A DNA stretch of 64,000 nt, taken from contig NZ_AP025470.1 of assembly GCF_024347375.1 (NCBI RefSeq), positions 1,240,001 through 1,304,000 of the forward strand. Direction: 5' to 3'. Every line of letters begins with the position of its first letter. Within the stretch, counting starts at the first letter, position 1. The translations under genes were made by a program, and so were the position numbers. This document shows positions 1 through 11,863 of this stretch, in pieces. Under the pieces are notes generated by a model that was not told where the DNA came from, did not search any database, and saw only the letters and a program-made list of their open reading frames with translations. Origin of the DNA: Vibrio coralliirubri. Its GTDB lineage: Bacteria > Pseudomonadota > Gammaproteobacteria > Enterobacterales > Vibrionaceae.

Positions 1-476
1 TATCACTAGTCGGTACATTTACGGTGAAATAGCTTGCTTTTGAATCAAAGGTAGATCTTGTTCACAAAAAAAAACTGAACCATCAGGAACTTAACTATTT
101 TATTTATGTTGCGAAATATAAATATTAAAAAAGACTGGCTTGTGGGTGTTAAATTCTGAAGTTTGGCGTTTTTGCGAGTTGTTTGTGGTGTTAAATGCTG
201 TTTTGTTCTTTTCTTGGATTATTATATTTCCTGATAAAACTAAGGATAAGCTACTCGTAAAACAATGAAAAAAAATGTAAGTGGTTGATTTTGATTGCTT
301 TGTGTTTTTTTTAGATTTGTTTTTAGTTTATTTGACACGCAGGATAATCTTTTGCAATCTAGACCTCGAAATTTAGTGACGGTGATTAACCAACAAAGAG
401 TGGTAATGACCAGTCATAAAAATAAAAGGGAACCGGGCAAGGATCTCCCATTCTTAGAAAAGGCAGTGGATTTATT
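1..476 (+). promoter_or_regulatory. AT-rich upstream region of the porin gene
   Basis: No convincing gene is seen here; a short ORF that reaches the porin start has no recognisable protein content. A TTGACA hexamer lies at 332-337, with GATAAT at 342-347 too close to be its -10, so the promoter cannot be fixed. The porin ribosome site (AGGCAGTGGA, 461-470) closes the region. A long 5' leader is likely, as is usual for highly expressed porins that are targets of small RNAs, but no specific site was identified. Confidence 0.4.
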
Positions 477-1469
477 ATGAAAAAGACTCTATTAGCACTT
501 GCAGTTGTTGCAGCAGCAGGCTCAGTAAACGCAGCGGAAATTTATAAATCAGAAGACGGCGCAGTAGACTTTTACGGTCAACTACGTACAGAGCTTAAGT
601 TCCTAGACGGGCAAGATGCCAAATTAGGTTCTGGTTCTTCGCGTGCTGGTGTTGACGCTCAATATAATGTATCTGATGATCTTAAAGTTCTTGGTAAAGT
701 AGAATTTGCATTGAAAGATAGTGGCGACATGTATGTACGTAACCACATTTTTGGCTTTAGCAGCGATCAAGCGGGAACAATCAAATTTGGTAAGCAATGG
801 ACTACATCAGATGATGTATACGGCGCTGATTACTCATACTTCTTTGGTGGTTCTGCACTGCTTTACTCTACTTTGAACGGTGCTCTTCATGACTCACAAG
901 TAAAGTACTCTTACGATTCTGACAACTTCTGGGTAAAAGCAGGATACGGATTAGCAGAAGATGATTCTAATCAAGAGCTAGCTGAACTTTACGTTGGTTT
1001 TTCTGTTGGTGACGTAAATATCCACGTTGGTGGTGGTCAAACAACTGATGATGTAGCTGGTTCTGGTTTTACAGGCCTTGAGAACACATACTACGAAGGT
1101 ACTGTTGAGTACTCTAAAGATGTTCTAACAGTTGGTGCAACTGTTGCGGCATCTTCTGTTGAATCTGCTATTGATAAAGCAGACCAAACAGGTTTCTCAG
1201 TAGCTGCTACGTATGGCGTTGCTGATAAAACAACAGTATATGGTGGTTATGAGTTCGTGTCTCAAGATCACGATTTATTAGAAGATAGCAACGTTGTTTA
1301 CGTTGGTGCTGAATACAAGTACGCTAGCTGGGCACGTGTTTATGCTGAGTATGGTTATGCAGACGGTAGTACTCTAGGTTTCAACGCTCAAGGTAGTGAT
1401 ATGGTTGTAGCGCCTCAGACTGTTGATGGCGAAAACAATTTCGGTATCGGTGCTCGTGTTTACTGGTAA
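477..1469 (+). CDS. OmpU-like general porin
   Basis: This encodes a 330-residue outer-membrane trimeric porin for passive diffusion of small hydrophilic solutes. A typical signal peptide ends at Ala19 (SVNA/AEIY). The mature part is acidic and made of alternating amphipathic strands rich in Tyr, Gly and Asp, and the protein ends in a terminal aromatic (Trp330), the usual signal for the BAM machinery. Length and composition fit the Gram-negative porin family (OmpU/OmpC-like) of vibrios. The start is fixed by the signal peptide and the purine-rich ribosome site just upstream. A strong terminator follows directly, so it is transcribed alone. The family is clear, but which vibrio porin paralogue this is cannot be told from sequence alone. 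Confidence 0.88.
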   Translation: MKKTLLALAVVAAAGSVNAAEIYKSEDGAVDFYGQLRTELKFLDGQDAKLGSGSSRAGVDAQYNVSDDLKVLGKVEFALKDSGDMYVRNHIFGFSSDQAGTIKFGKQWTTSDDVYGADYSYFFGGSALLYSTLNGALHDSQVKYSYDSDNFWVKAGYGLAEDDSNQELAELYVGFSVGDVNIHVGGGQTTDDVAGSGFTGLENTYYEGTVEYSKDVLTVGATVAASSVESAIDKADQTGFSVAATYGVADKTTVYGGYEFVSQDHDLLEDSNVVYVGAEYKYASWARVYAEYGYADGSTLGFNAQGSDMVVAPQTVDGENNFGIGARVYW

Positions 1470-1485
1470 TTTGATATATTGTTAG

Positions 1486-1517
1486 AAAAAGCCCAACATA
1501 GAGTTGGGCTTTTTTTT
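1486..1517 (+). terminator. Rho-independent terminator of the porin gene
   Basis: GCCCAAC (1491-1497) pairs with GTTGGGC (1503-1509) and is followed by a run of eight T. Confidence 0.9.
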
Positions 1518-1546
1518 GCCTATTTTTTATAAGGATGGATACAATA

Positions 1547-2254
1547 ATGCAAAGTTTCAAATATTCTTTTTTGGGGCTGTTAGTTGCTTCTACAGTAGTT
1601 GATGCCGAAGTAATATTGGATGTCCCTGAAAATGTAAATTTACTTTCAGTAAACATGAGTGCTCCTGACTTTGAACAAGGGTTGTTTTCTGCAGATAAGA
1701 CAGTGCTTTTACCTGACGGTGAAAACCAAATCGTTTTTCAATATGAACCAGTATTTGATGAAAGAGATAATCAAAGGAAAGTCTACAGTTCTGTTATTAT
1801 CGCTAAATTTGAGGCAAAAAACGAAGAACTTACCTTATCTATGCCTGAGTTTAAAAACTTGCGTTCTGCTCAAGAAAACATTGGAAACTTGAATTGGGAA
1901 ATTAAAAACAAGCAAGGACAAGCCTTAATCAAAAATGAAGACATTTTAGCTAGTGACGGAGTTCAACTAAATAGAAGTTATTCTGAAGAAGCTACAGAAT
2001 ATAATAAAGTTGGTGCTGCTGCTGCTGTAACCATGAGTTATTTAGTTGTAGAAAACCAAGTTCGTCCTGCAGTTAAGGTTAATGCTACAAGTTTAGAAGA
2101 AAACACGCTAGTAAACGCTGAAGGTTTAACGGCTAACACATCTGCTCAGGTTGTAGATAAATCGGAGTCTTTGAAACAACTTAAAGCTTTGTATCTGAGC
2201 ACTTCAAAAGAAGACCGTAAAGTATTCCGTAAATGGATGATTGATCAAGAGTAA
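1547..2254 (+). CDS. YccT/DUF2057 family secreted protein
   Basis: A 235-residue protein of the DUF2057 (YccT) family, whose molecular role is unknown. It starts with a short hydrophobic signal sequence (residues about 6-20, ending VVDA/EVIL), so it should be periplasmic. The family hallmark near the N-terminus is visible: a beta-rich stretch (LDVPENVNLLSVN, then DGENQIVFQYEP), typical of these small-molecule- or envelope-linked domains. An ATG at 1535 is in frame, but it sits directly on the AAGGA motif (1531-1535), so the ATG at 1547 is preferred. It lies alone between two terminators. The family call is good; no function should be inferred. Confidence 0.75.
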   Translation: MQSFKYSFLGLLVASTVVDAEVILDVPENVNLLSVNMSAPDFEQGLFSADKTVLLPDGENQIVFQYEPVFDERDNQRKVYSSVIIAKFEAKNEELTLSMPEFKNLRSAQENIGNLNWEIKNKQGQALIKNEDILASDGVQLNRSYSEEATEYNKVGAAAAVTMSYLVVENQVRPAVKVNATSLEENTLVNAEGLTANTSAQVVDKSESLKQLKALYLSTSKEDRKVFRKWMIDQE

Positions 2255-2272
2255 TCAATCTTCACGTACAAA

Positions 2273-2296
2273 AAAGCGAGACGTAAATCTCGCTTT
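2273..2296. terminator. Shared bidirectional terminator
   Basis: AAAGCGAGA (2273-2281) pairs with TCTCGCTTT (2288-2296) between the converging yccT-like gene and rluE. A-runs and T-runs flank it on both sides. Confidence 0.8.
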
Positions 2297-2312
2297 AATA
2301 TATTGCTACGAG

Positions 2313-3041
2313 TTAAATCTCTTTCCACTCTCCAGGCTGCAGCTGGCCGACATTCATGTTGCCCATTGAGTAACGGATAAGACGTAGGGTAGGGAAGCCG
2401 ATATTGGCTGTCATTCGTCTTATCTGACGGTTACGTCCTTCAATGATTGTAATAGCCAACCATGTTGTCGGTATCGCGGCTCTGAAGCGGACTGGAGGAT
2501 TTCTATCCCACACTTCAGGTTCTTGCATCACTTCGACTTGAGCCGGTAGTGTCATGCCGTCTTTTAGTTCGACACCTTTTCTCAATTTATCTAAATCTTC
2601 CTCAGAAGGTGCGCCTTCAACCTGTACCCAGTAAGTCTTTGGGGATTTTGAGTTTGGTTGAGTTAGCTTAGCTTGAAATATCCCATCATTGGTTAAGACC
2701 ATTAACCCTTCGCTGTCGCGGTCGAGGCGACCTGCAGCATAAACGTCTTTCACAGGAATAAAGTCCGCTAGCGTTTTTCTCCCTTCGCCATCTGTAAATT
2801 GGCTTAGAGTATCGAAAGGCTTGTTGAACAGAATTACTTTGCGATCTTCGAGCGCTACTTTAGGTTTTGTATTGGTAGGCTTGCCTTTATATCGGTGCTT
2901 ACTGGAGTGAGATTTCTTGTGCGAATTGCCAGTGTTATTCTTATCACTGCTTCGGCTTTGTCTATTACCGCTTTGTTTTAATGTTGCACCAGAACGAGCC
3001 GGTTTGTCTGAACGAGATGCGCTGCGTGAGCGAGTAGACAT
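2313..3041 (-). CDS. rluE: 23S rRNA pseudouridine synthase RluE
   Basis: An RsuA/RluE-type pseudouridine synthase, expected to isomerise U2457 of 23S rRNA. The catalytic motif GRLDRDSEG carries the nucleophile Asp107; [10 protein letters not shown] and the C-terminal GRNRQIRRM motif, typical of the RsuA branch, follow in order. The S4 domain of longer RluB/RsuA proteins is absent, as in RluE. The first 60 residues are very rich in Ser, Lys, Arg and Asn, probably disordered and RNA-binding, and longer than in E. coli RluE. It is transcribed away from icd. Confidence 0.85.
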   Translation of the reverse strand: MSTRSRSASRSDKPARSGATLKQSGNRQSRSSDKNNTGNSHKKSHSSKHRYKGKPTNTKPKVALEDRKVILFNKPFDTLSQFTDGEGRKTLADFIPVKDVYAAGRLDRDSEGLMVLTNDGIFQAKLTQPNSKSPKTYWVQVEGAPSEEDLDKLRKGVELKDGMTLPAQVEVMQEPEVWDRNPPVRFRAAIPTTWLAITIIEGRNRQIRRMTANIGFPTLRLIRYSMGNMNVGQLQPGEWKEI

Positions 3042-5588
<2,547 letters not shown>

Positions 5589-5676
5589 TGATTGGACTCA
5601 TCGTTAATCAGTCATGAAGGTGATTTGCTAACGAGTTGCTTAGTCTGACAGCTAAGTCATAGATAAAGTCAAAACG

Positions 5677-5717
5677 AAAGACGCTTTAACGATAACGTTA
5701 AAGCGTCTTTTTTTGTT
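5677..5717 (+). terminator. Terminator of icd
   Basis: A perfect 14-base-pair stem (5677-5690 with 5697-5710) with a six-base loop is followed by seven T. Confidence 0.92.
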
Positions 5718-5799
5718 CTTTTGTAATACCCCCAAGACCTAGCTTAATAAGAATACACCCGTGAACTAATGGTCTAGTGAGCAACCTTATAGCCCCAAA

Positions 5800-5851
5800 A
5801 CGAAAAAACCGCTCACGTAAGCCTGTATTACAGGTATTAAATGAGCGGTTT
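5800..5851 (-). terminator. Terminator of cspD
   Basis: Read on the minus strand, AAACCGCTCA (5842-5851) pairs with TGAGCGGTTT (5806-5815) and ends in a T-run. A smaller hairpin (5822-5834) sits in the loop. Confidence 0.8.
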
Positions 5852-5917
5852 CAATATTCTGTTTACCTGTCAGCCGTTAATGACGACTGACGGAGGTTAA
5901 CATGAGTTGGCATTCGC

Positions 5918-6139
5918 CTATTTTGCGGCGCTGCCTTCTACAGGAACAACGGAGCTAGCATGCGAGCCTTTAGGTCCACTTTCTACTTCATAGTCGACCT
6001 GCTGACCAGCCTTTAAGGTTCGATAACCTTCCATTTGTATTGTGGAGTAGTGCGCGAAAATATCGCCGTCTTCACCTTCTGGACAAATAAAGCCAAACCC
6101 TTTGGCATTGTTAAACCATTTTACTGTACCTGTAGCCAT
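5918..6139 (-). CDS. cspD: Cold-shock-like protein CspD
   Basis: A 73-residue single OB-fold nucleic-acid-binding protein. RNP1 (KGFGFI, residues 13-18) and RNP2 (DIFAHY, 26-31) are both intact. The sequence MATGTVKWFNNAKGFGFICPEG is the CspD form; in E. coli this protein inhibits replication and is induced in stationary phase rather than by cold. An upstream in-frame ATG (6148) would abut the GAGGG motif, so 6139 is the better start. It is divergent from clpS, the conserved cspD-clpS-clpA arrangement. Confidence 0.92.
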   Translation of the reverse strand: MATGTVKWFNNAKGFGFICPEGEDGDIFAHYSTIQMEGYRTLKAGQQVDYEVESGPKGSHASSVVPVEGSAAK

Positions 6140-6724
6140 GCTATACATCCCTCATGCATTTTGTTACTAACGTTGTTATATCAATTGTTGTAAGTGCGAT
6201 TGATATCATTCCTACCAGCTAAAGAATTTCAGCTAATAGCTTGAATCTCGTACATTGCTTATGGAAATTAACGCTACCCTGCGTAATTATTCCTTATTGT
6301 TAATTTTTGAAGCGTGTTACTGATTTTAAATCATGTTGCAAAAATGTATTAAAAAACCTTTTAGCTCCAATGTAGCTAATGATTGAGCACAGTCAATAGC
6401 AAATTGGTATAAAAGTGATTAATTTTAATAACAAATCACATTCGAGATTAACTGCAAACTATTAACTAAATAGTAACTTAGCGGTAATCTTATCGTTAGT
6501 ATCAATAGTTATGGCGTCTTTTTAATCAATCACATATGTTAATCCTGTTAATCGAGATCTTTTATTTGCAGCGATGGAAATGGTGGATTAGGCTCAGTAT
6601 AGAGGAATATTTTTTGGTACTGTTTCTCGGTGCAGTTTCTTAGTACACCGTAAAGCGTGAATGTGGTAAATTTGAGTTAGGTAAACACTCACGACTTCCG
6701 AAAAATAACCCTTAGCAAAGCGAT
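6140..6724. promoter_or_regulatory. Long AT-rich divergent region between cspD and clpS
   Basis: About 585 bases with no supported gene. The length leaves room for a long cspD leader, as is common for cold-shock genes, and for clpS promoters. No defined operator or RNA family was recognised, and the short ORFs here show no protein-like features. Confidence 0.4.
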
Positions 6725-7045
6725 ATGAGCAGAAACTTTGAATGGGCATCTCCAGGCTCAGATTTACTGGAGAAAGAAGCAACAAAAGTAAAGCCACCGG
6801 CGATGTATAACGTTGTGTTGAATAACGATGACTACACGCCCATGGACTTTGTAATCGAGATCCTAGAGCGATTCTTCTCACTAGATATCGAAAAAGCAAC
6901 GGAAGTGATGCTCAAGGTTCATTATGAAGGTAAAGCTATATGCGGCACATACAGTGCTGAAATAGCGGAAACAAAGGTAGCGCAGGTCACGATGTACTCA
7001 AAGGAAAATGAGCATCCGCTACTATGTACAATGGAGCAAGTATAA
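6725..7045 (+). CDS. clpS: ClpS, N-degron adaptor for ClpAP
   Basis: A 106-residue adaptor that binds proteins with N-terminal Leu, Phe, Trp or Tyr and delivers them to ClpA. The N-degron pocket residues line up in number with E. coli ClpS: Asn34, Asp35 and His66, within [14 protein letters not shown] and LKVHYEGK. The flexible N-terminal tail needed to engage ClpA (residues 1-25) is present. It lies 39 bases before clpA, which has an AGGAGG ribosome site, so the two are co-transcribed. Confidence 0.96.
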   Translation: MSRNFEWASPGSDLLEKEATKVKPPAMYNVVLNNDDYTPMDFVIEILERFFSLDIEKATEVMLKVHYEGKAICGTYSAEIAETKVAQVTMYSKENEHPLLCTMEQV

Positions 7046-7084
7046 ATTGCTCGAACAACACTGTTGTTCCCTTAGGAGGTACTT

Positions 7085-9358
7085 ATGCTAAATAAAGAAT
7101 TAGAGACGAGTTTAAATGGCGCATTTGCTCGTGCGCGAGACAAGCGACATGAATTCATGACTGTCGAACACCTCCTACTAGCATTATTAGAAAATGATGC
7201 GGCCAAGGAAGCGCTCCAAGCTTGTCAGGCTGATCTCGATGCTCTTCGCAATGAGCTCGATATTTTTATCGATCAAACGACCCCACTTATCCCTGAAAGC
7301 GACGAAACTCGCGAAACTCAGCCTACGTTGAGCTTTCAACGAGTACTTCAACGCGCTGTTTTTCATGTTCAATCTTCAGGTCGCAGCGAAGTAACAGGTG
7401 CTAACGTACTTGTGGCTATTTTTAGTGAGCAAGAATCTCACGCGGCATATCTTCTTAAGAAAAACGACATTAGTCGCTTAGATATTGTTAACTTCATCTC
7501 ACACGGTATTACTAAAGCCAGCAACGAAGGCGACAGCCCTTCATCATCTGATTCATTTGGTGGTGCAGAAAATGCTGAAGAAGCTAACTCCGAAGACCGT
7601 TTAGAAAATTTTGCTACTAACCTTAACGAAGTAGCGAAGCAGGGCAATATTGACCCATTAATCGGTCGCGACAAAGAGCTAGAACGTACTATCCAAGTTC
7701 TATGTCGTCGTCGTAAGAACAACCCTCTGTTAGTGGGTGAAGCGGGTGTAGGTAAAACTGCCATCGCGGAAGGTCTTGCATGGCGCATCGTTGAAGGACA
7801 AGTGCCTGAAATCATTCAGAGTAGCGTGATTTATTCTCTAGATATTGGCTCACTGCTAGCAGGAACCAAGTATCGTGGTGACTTTGAGAAACGTTTTAAA
7901 GCGATTCTTAAGCAACTGGAGAAAGAAGAAGACGCGATTCTGTTCATCGATGAGATCCACACCATTATTGGTGCGGGTGCTGCATCGGGTGGTCAGGTTG
8001 ATGCGGCAAACTTAATTAAACCACTACTAAGCAGTGGTAAATTACGTTGCATCGGTTCAACAACGTACCAAGAGTACAGCAGTATTTTTGAGAAGGAGCG
8101 TGCTTTAGCTCGTCGCTTCCAGAAAATCGATATTATCGAGCCATCGCTAGACGATACAACCAAGATTCTGATCGGCTTGAAGCCAAAATACGAAGCTCAC
8201 CACGAAGTGCGCTACACCAACAAAGCGTTGCGTGCCGCTGTGGAACTGTCAGCTAAATACATTAATGAACGTCACCTTCCAGATAAGGCCATTGACGTAA
8301 TCGATGAAGCGGGCGCTCGTAGCCGTTTGGCACCTGCAAGCCGTCGTAAGAAAACGGTAAGCGTGGCTGATATTGAGTCAATGGTTGCGAAAATGGCGCG
8401 TATTCCTGAAAAGTCAGTATCGTCTTCAGACAAAGATACGCTGCAGAAACTGGATGACCGCATGAAAATGTTGGTATTCGGACAAGACCCTGCAATCGAT
8501 GTATTGAGTGAAGCGATTAAGCTAACCCGTGCTGGGTTGGGTGCAGACAATAAACCTGTTGGTTCATTCTTGTTTGCTGGTCCTACTGGTGTCGGTAAAA
8601 CAGAGGTGACTGTTCAGCTGTCTAAGTTGATGGGTATTGAGCTTCTGCGCTTTGATATGTCTGAGTACGGTGAGCGTCACTCTGTGAGCCGCTTGATCGG
8701 TGCGCCTCCTGGTTATGTTGGTTACGACCAAGGTGGTCTGCTAACGGATGCCGTAATCAAGAACCCGCACTCTGTTGTGTTACTGGATGAAATCGAGAAA
8801 GCTCACCCAGATATCTTTAACTTGCTACTGCAGGTAATGGATAACGGCACGCTAACTGACAACAATGGTCGTAAAGCGGATTTCCGCAATGTGATTCTAG
8901 TGATGACGACCAACGCAGGTGTGGCTGAAACCGAGAAGAAATCGATCGGCCTGATCCAACAAGATCATGCGCCAGATGCGATGGGCGAAATCAAGAAGGT
9001 GTTTACTCCTGAGTTCCGTAACCGTCTTGATAATATCATTTGGTTCAACAGTCTTGATCCAACTGTGATTAGTCAAGTAGTTGATAAGTTCATTGTCGAG
9101 CTTCAGGTTCAACTGGACGCTCGTGGCGTGTCTTTAGAGGTTTCTGAGGATGCTCGTCACTGGTTAGCTAATAAAGGCTATGACAAGACCATGGGTGCTC
9201 GTCCAATGGGGCGCGTGATTCAAGAGAAGCTTAAGAAACCACTTGCTAACGAGTTACTGTTCGGTAGCTTGGTTGATGGCGGTACGGTTAAAGTATCCCT
9301 GAAAAAAGACGAATTGGATTTCATCTATGTTGGTGCTAAAGAAGAGGTTATGCACTAA
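7085..9358 (+). CDS. clpA: ClpA, ATPase unfoldase of the ClpAP protease
   Basis: A 757-residue Hsp100 AAA+ unfoldase that threads substrates into ClpP. The order is a Clp N-domain (about 1-145), D1 with Walker A GEAGVGKT (218-225), and D2 with Walker A GPTGVGKT (499-506). The ClpP-docking loop IGL is at 621-623, and the C-terminal D2-small domain follows. Length matches E. coli ClpA (758). ClpB is excluded because the long middle coiled coil is missing. The gene ends before a strong terminator. clpP is not in this window. Confidence 0.97.
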   Translation: MLNKELETSLNGAFARARDKRHEFMTVEHLLLALLENDAAKEALQACQADLDALRNELDIFIDQTTPLIPESDETRETQPTLSFQRVLQRAVFHVQSSGRSEVTGANVLVAIFSEQESHAAYLLKKNDISRLDIVNFISHGITKASNEGDSPSSSDSFGGAENAEEANSEDRLENFATNLNEVAKQGNIDPLIGRDKELERTIQVLCRRRKNNPLLVGEAGVGKTAIAEGLAWRIVEGQVPEIIQSSVIYSLDIGSLLAGTKYRGDFEKRFKAILKQLEKEEDAILFIDEIHTIIGAGAASGGQVDAANLIKPLLSSGKLRCIGSTTYQEYSSIFEKERALARRFQKIDIIEPSLDDTTKILIGLKPKYEAHHEVRYTNKALRAAVELSAKYINERHLPDKAIDVIDEAGARSRLAPASRRKKTVSVADIESMVAKMARIPEKSVSSSDKDTLQKLDDRMKMLVFGQDPAIDVLSEAIKLTRAGLGADNKPVGSFLFAGPTGVGKTEVTVQLSKLMGIELLRFDMSEYGERHSVSRLIGAPPGYVGYDQGGLLTDAVIKNPHSVVLLDEIEKAHPDIFNLLLQVMDNGTLTDNNGRKADFRNVILVMTTNAGVAETEKKSIGLIQQDHAPDAMGEIKKVFTPEFRNRLDNIIWFNSLDPTVISQVVDKFIVELQVQLDARGVSLEVSEDARHWLANKGYDKTMGARPMGRVIQEKLKKPLANELLFGSLVDGGTVKVSLKKDELDFIYVGAKEEVMH

Positions 9359-9390
9359 CGAAGTGATTGATAAATCAAGGGCTCAAATAT

Positions 9391-9421
9391 AAAACGCATG
9401 ACTTCGGTTGTGCGTTTTTTT
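9391..9421 (+). terminator. Terminator of clpA with a UUCG tetraloop
   Basis: ACGCATGAC pairs with GTTGTGCGT (two G-U pairs) around a TTCG loop closed by C-G. A run of seven T follows. Confidence 0.88.
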
Positions 9422-9426
9422 ATGCT

Positions 9427-9505
<79 letters not shown>

Positions 9506-9537
9506 TGATATGGCCCCTAAAAAGTAGACACAGGGGT

Positions 9538-10365
9538 TTAGTTGATTAGTTCAAAGTCCATGGGACTCACTCCACCTAGAGTCCCATGTCTTCTTACTGG
9601 ATTATAATAGGTATCGATATAAATTCGACTCTGCATCGTCATTTCTTGTCGTGAAAGCTGATCTAAGTTGTTCATCCACTCTTTCTTATATTGCGCAAAG
9701 AAGCTTTCGGAACAAGCGTTGTCCCAACAGTTTCCTTTTCTCGACATGCTGACTTTAATCTTTCGTTTACGGTGCCAACGGATCGTCTCCAACGCTCGAT
9801 ACTGTATACCTTGATCGGAGTGAAACAAAAGCTCGTGACCTAAGGGCTGCCTTTGTTTCCAAGCCTTATTCAGGCTTCTTAGCACTAACTTTGCGTTATT
9901 AATGCGACTTGTCGACCAACCAATCACTTTGCGTGAAAACAAATCTAAGACGACGCACAGGTATTGCCAACCATCAGTACAGCGCACCTGAGTTATATCT
10001 GACACCCAAACTCGATCGGGTTTATCCACCTTAAATTGACGGGCAAGAATGTTATAGGCAGGTATAAGCGTATTTTGTCTTGGTGCTCGTCCATATCGCT
10101 TCTTGCTCGCGCAAGAGCGATAGCCCATATTCTGCAGAAGCCTCTGTACTCGCTTTTTATTACAAATAAAGCCGTTAGCGACCGCTGCTTCCCAAAGCTT
10201 TCGATAGCCTGGAATACAATACTGAGCTTTGCTTTCTCTCCTCAAGTAGTGACTTAAAGACTCATTGTCTGTCTCTCGCTTCGATGGTTTCCTTGTTAGC
10301 CACTTGTAATAACCCGCTTTAGAAACACCCAACCATTGGCATAGTCGTATGACAGGAAGCTTCAC
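9538..10365 (-). CDS. IS3-family transposase OrfB (DDE catalytic part)
   Basis: Integrase core of the IS element, 275 residues from the first ATG; the frame stays open upstream to the frameshift region near 10405, so the natural product is probably an OrfAB fusion. It has an HTH_21-like N-terminal part and then the rve core, with the DDE residues in WVSDITQV, FHSDQG and SESFFAQYKKEW. The motif SMSRKGNCWDNACSESFF is diagnostic of IS3-family OrfB. Nothing suggests decay. Confidence 0.92.
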   Translation of the reverse strand: MKLPVIRLCQWLGVSKAGYYKWLTRKPSKRETDNESLSHYLRRESKAQYCIPGYRKLWEAAVANGFICNKKRVQRLLQNMGYRSCASKKRYGRAPRQNTLIPAYNILARQFKVDKPDRVWVSDITQVRCTDGWQYLCVVLDLFSRKVIGWSTSRINNAKLVLRSLNKAWKQRQPLGHELLFHSDQGIQYRALETIRWHRKRKIKVSMSRKGNCWDNACSESFFAQYKKEWMNNLDQLSRQEMTMQSRIYIDTYYNPVRRHGTLGGVSPMDFELIN

Positions 10366-10394
10366 ACTGGCCTTCTTAAGGATATACTCGAACC

Positions 10395-10709
10395 TTATTC
10401 TTTTTGGCTGTCGAAGAAAGCCTTCGCTTCCTTTAAGAAATCATTCTCCAGCTCTGCCATCTCAAGCTTCTTTTTCAATTGACGGATCTCTTTCTCCAGT
10501 TGTGCAAAGGATTTTTCGGGGCCGTGGTTAGGTATTGGGAGGGAGTTAGTCTTTTTCGATGTCATTTGGCATCTCCATTTAGAAAGTAGCACCGGCGATA
10601 TTCCTAAGGATAGTGCTACTGACTTAACGGTATCAGAAGAATCGAGAGATCGCTGAACAGCTTCTCGTTTAAATTCGTCTGTATATTGTCTTTGTGATTT
10701 TACTTTCAT
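10395..10709 (-). CDS. IS3-family transposase OrfA (helix-turn-helix part)
   Basis: A 104-residue DNA-binding subunit with an N-terminal helix-turn-helix (YTDEFKREAVQRS, then VALSLGISPVLLSKW) and a C-terminal leucine-zipper-like coiled coil (EKEIRQLKKKLEMAELENDFLKEA). The ATG at 10709, with GAGTG upstream, is preferred over the in-frame TTG three codons earlier. Near its end an AAAAAG run (10400-10405) offers a slip site into the -1 frame of OrfB. Confidence 0.88.
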   Translation of the reverse strand: MKVKSQRQYTDEFKREAVQRSLDSSDTVKSVALSLGISPVLLSKWRCQMTSKKTNSLPIPNHGPEKSFAQLEKEIRQLKKKLEMAELENDFLKEAKAFFDSQKE

Positions 10710-10814
10710 GACACTCAATGCTCTGTATTAAGTGTCTACTTTTATGGGGTCACATCAGATGTGAGATGCGAGATGTGAGATTGATGTACTTGTGTAGTAA
10801 AACGTTCAGGCAAT

Positions 10815-10838
10815 AAAAAACGGAGCCTTAAGCTCCGC
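10815..10838 (-). terminator. Terminator of infA
   Basis: On the minus strand CGGAGC (10832-10837) pairs with GCTCCG (10821-10826), followed by six T. Confidence 0.85.
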
Positions 10839-10864
10839 TTCTTATTGTATTCGCTAATTAAAAA

Positions 10865-11083
<219 letters not shown>

Positions 11084-11164
11084 CTAATCCTCTTTCGAAA
11101 TTTGGCGGTTTTCAACGGCTTGATTGTGCCGTTAAAATCAAAATATGTAAAGTTGTCGCGTATT

Positions 11165-11863
11165 CTACCCTTGCCACCGCTGATTTACTAGCCTTTGATG
11201 ACGTTGAAATCGTACTTTATAGTTCATCGCAGGGCATTCATCGATTTGATAACCCAAATATAACCATTGTTTTTGCTCTTTCTGGGCATGTTGGATCTGA
11301 AATAAAACGCCAAGTGTTCCCATCGAAATGTCTATATCAGGATCGAAGAAGGTATAAAACGCGCTCGTACAGTGAGCCATGATGTCGGTTACGGCGATAC
11401 CAACCAACTTGTTCTCTTCATAGATGTGCATGAACTTTGTAGTAAGCCACTCATTTTTAGAGAATTGTAGAAACTCTTCTTTCTTGGGTGGGTACATGGT
11501 TCCCGAACGGTGACGAGCGGTGATATAGCGACTGTATAAGTCAAACCAGTTGTCATCCATCTCATCTTTCAGCTCCCAGCGCAGTGATTTCCCTTTGTTC
11601 AGGATCCGTCGTTGGCTTTTGGAGAGCTTTACCTCAGGAATTGAAAGACGAATTGCTTGGCATGCTGAGCAATTATCGCAATGTGGCTTGTAAATGGTCG
11701 TTCCACTGCGGCGAAATCCATTCGCAAGCAGAACTTCATAGTTATCTGAGGTGTGCATGTGTTCATCAAGCGTGACCGCCACTCTTTCTTCGAGGTGAGG
11801 TAAGTAGCTGCAAGCGTGATTGTCTGTTAATCCAATTCTGATTTGTTGTAAATCTGGATTCAT
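11165..11863 (-). CDS. bpt: Aspartate/glutamate leucyltransferase (Bpt-type N-degron transferase)
   Basis: Transfers leucine from Leu-tRNA to proteins starting with Asp or Glu, turning secondary N-degrons into ones read by ClpS. It is a 232-residue member of the ATE/Bpt family, with the conserved N-terminal Cys18 and the HCDNCSAC cluster (Cys62, 65, 68) followed by the C-terminal GNAT-like domain (SGTMYPPKKEEF, YLGYQIDECPAMNYK). The ATG at 11863 overlaps the aat stop codon as TAATG and has AAGGA nine bases upstream. The in-frame GTG/ATG options further upstream are inside aat and less likely. The overlap implies coupled translation with aat. Confidence 0.92.
   Translation of the reverse strand: MNPDLQQIRIGLTDNHACSYLPHLEERVAVTLDEHMHTSDNYEVLLANGFRRSGTTIYKPHCDNCSACQAIRLSIPEVKLSKSQRRILNKGKSLRWELKDEMDDNWFDLYSRYITARHRSGTMYPPKKEEFLQFSKNEWLTTKFMHIYEENKLVGIAVTDIMAHCTSAFYTFFDPDIDISMGTLGVLFQIQHAQKEQKQWLYLGYQIDECPAMNYKVRFQRHQRLVNQRWQG

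Larger units (their letters stand above)
9511..10752 (-). mobile_element. IS3-family insertion sequence inside the heptamer array
   Basis: A 1242-base element bounded by inverted repeats of 21 bases that match at 18 positions (9511-9531 and 10732-10752). Both ends read inward as TG(G/A)CCCC and finish in AAAAGTAGACAC. It carries orfA and orfB on the minus strand in the relation expected for -1 programmed frameshifting. No clean target duplication is visible (ATA on the left, CAT on the right), which may reflect repeat slippage or a mis-set outer end. Both reading frames look intact. Confidence 0.9.

Noticed and set aside
295..480. Small ORF ending at the porin start
   Set aside because: No ribosome site or recognisable content; it lies across the porin leader.
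9508..10755. Three-base target duplication for the first IS
   Set aside because: The flanks read ATA and CAT, which do not match, and shifting the ends by a few bases does not give a clean pair.
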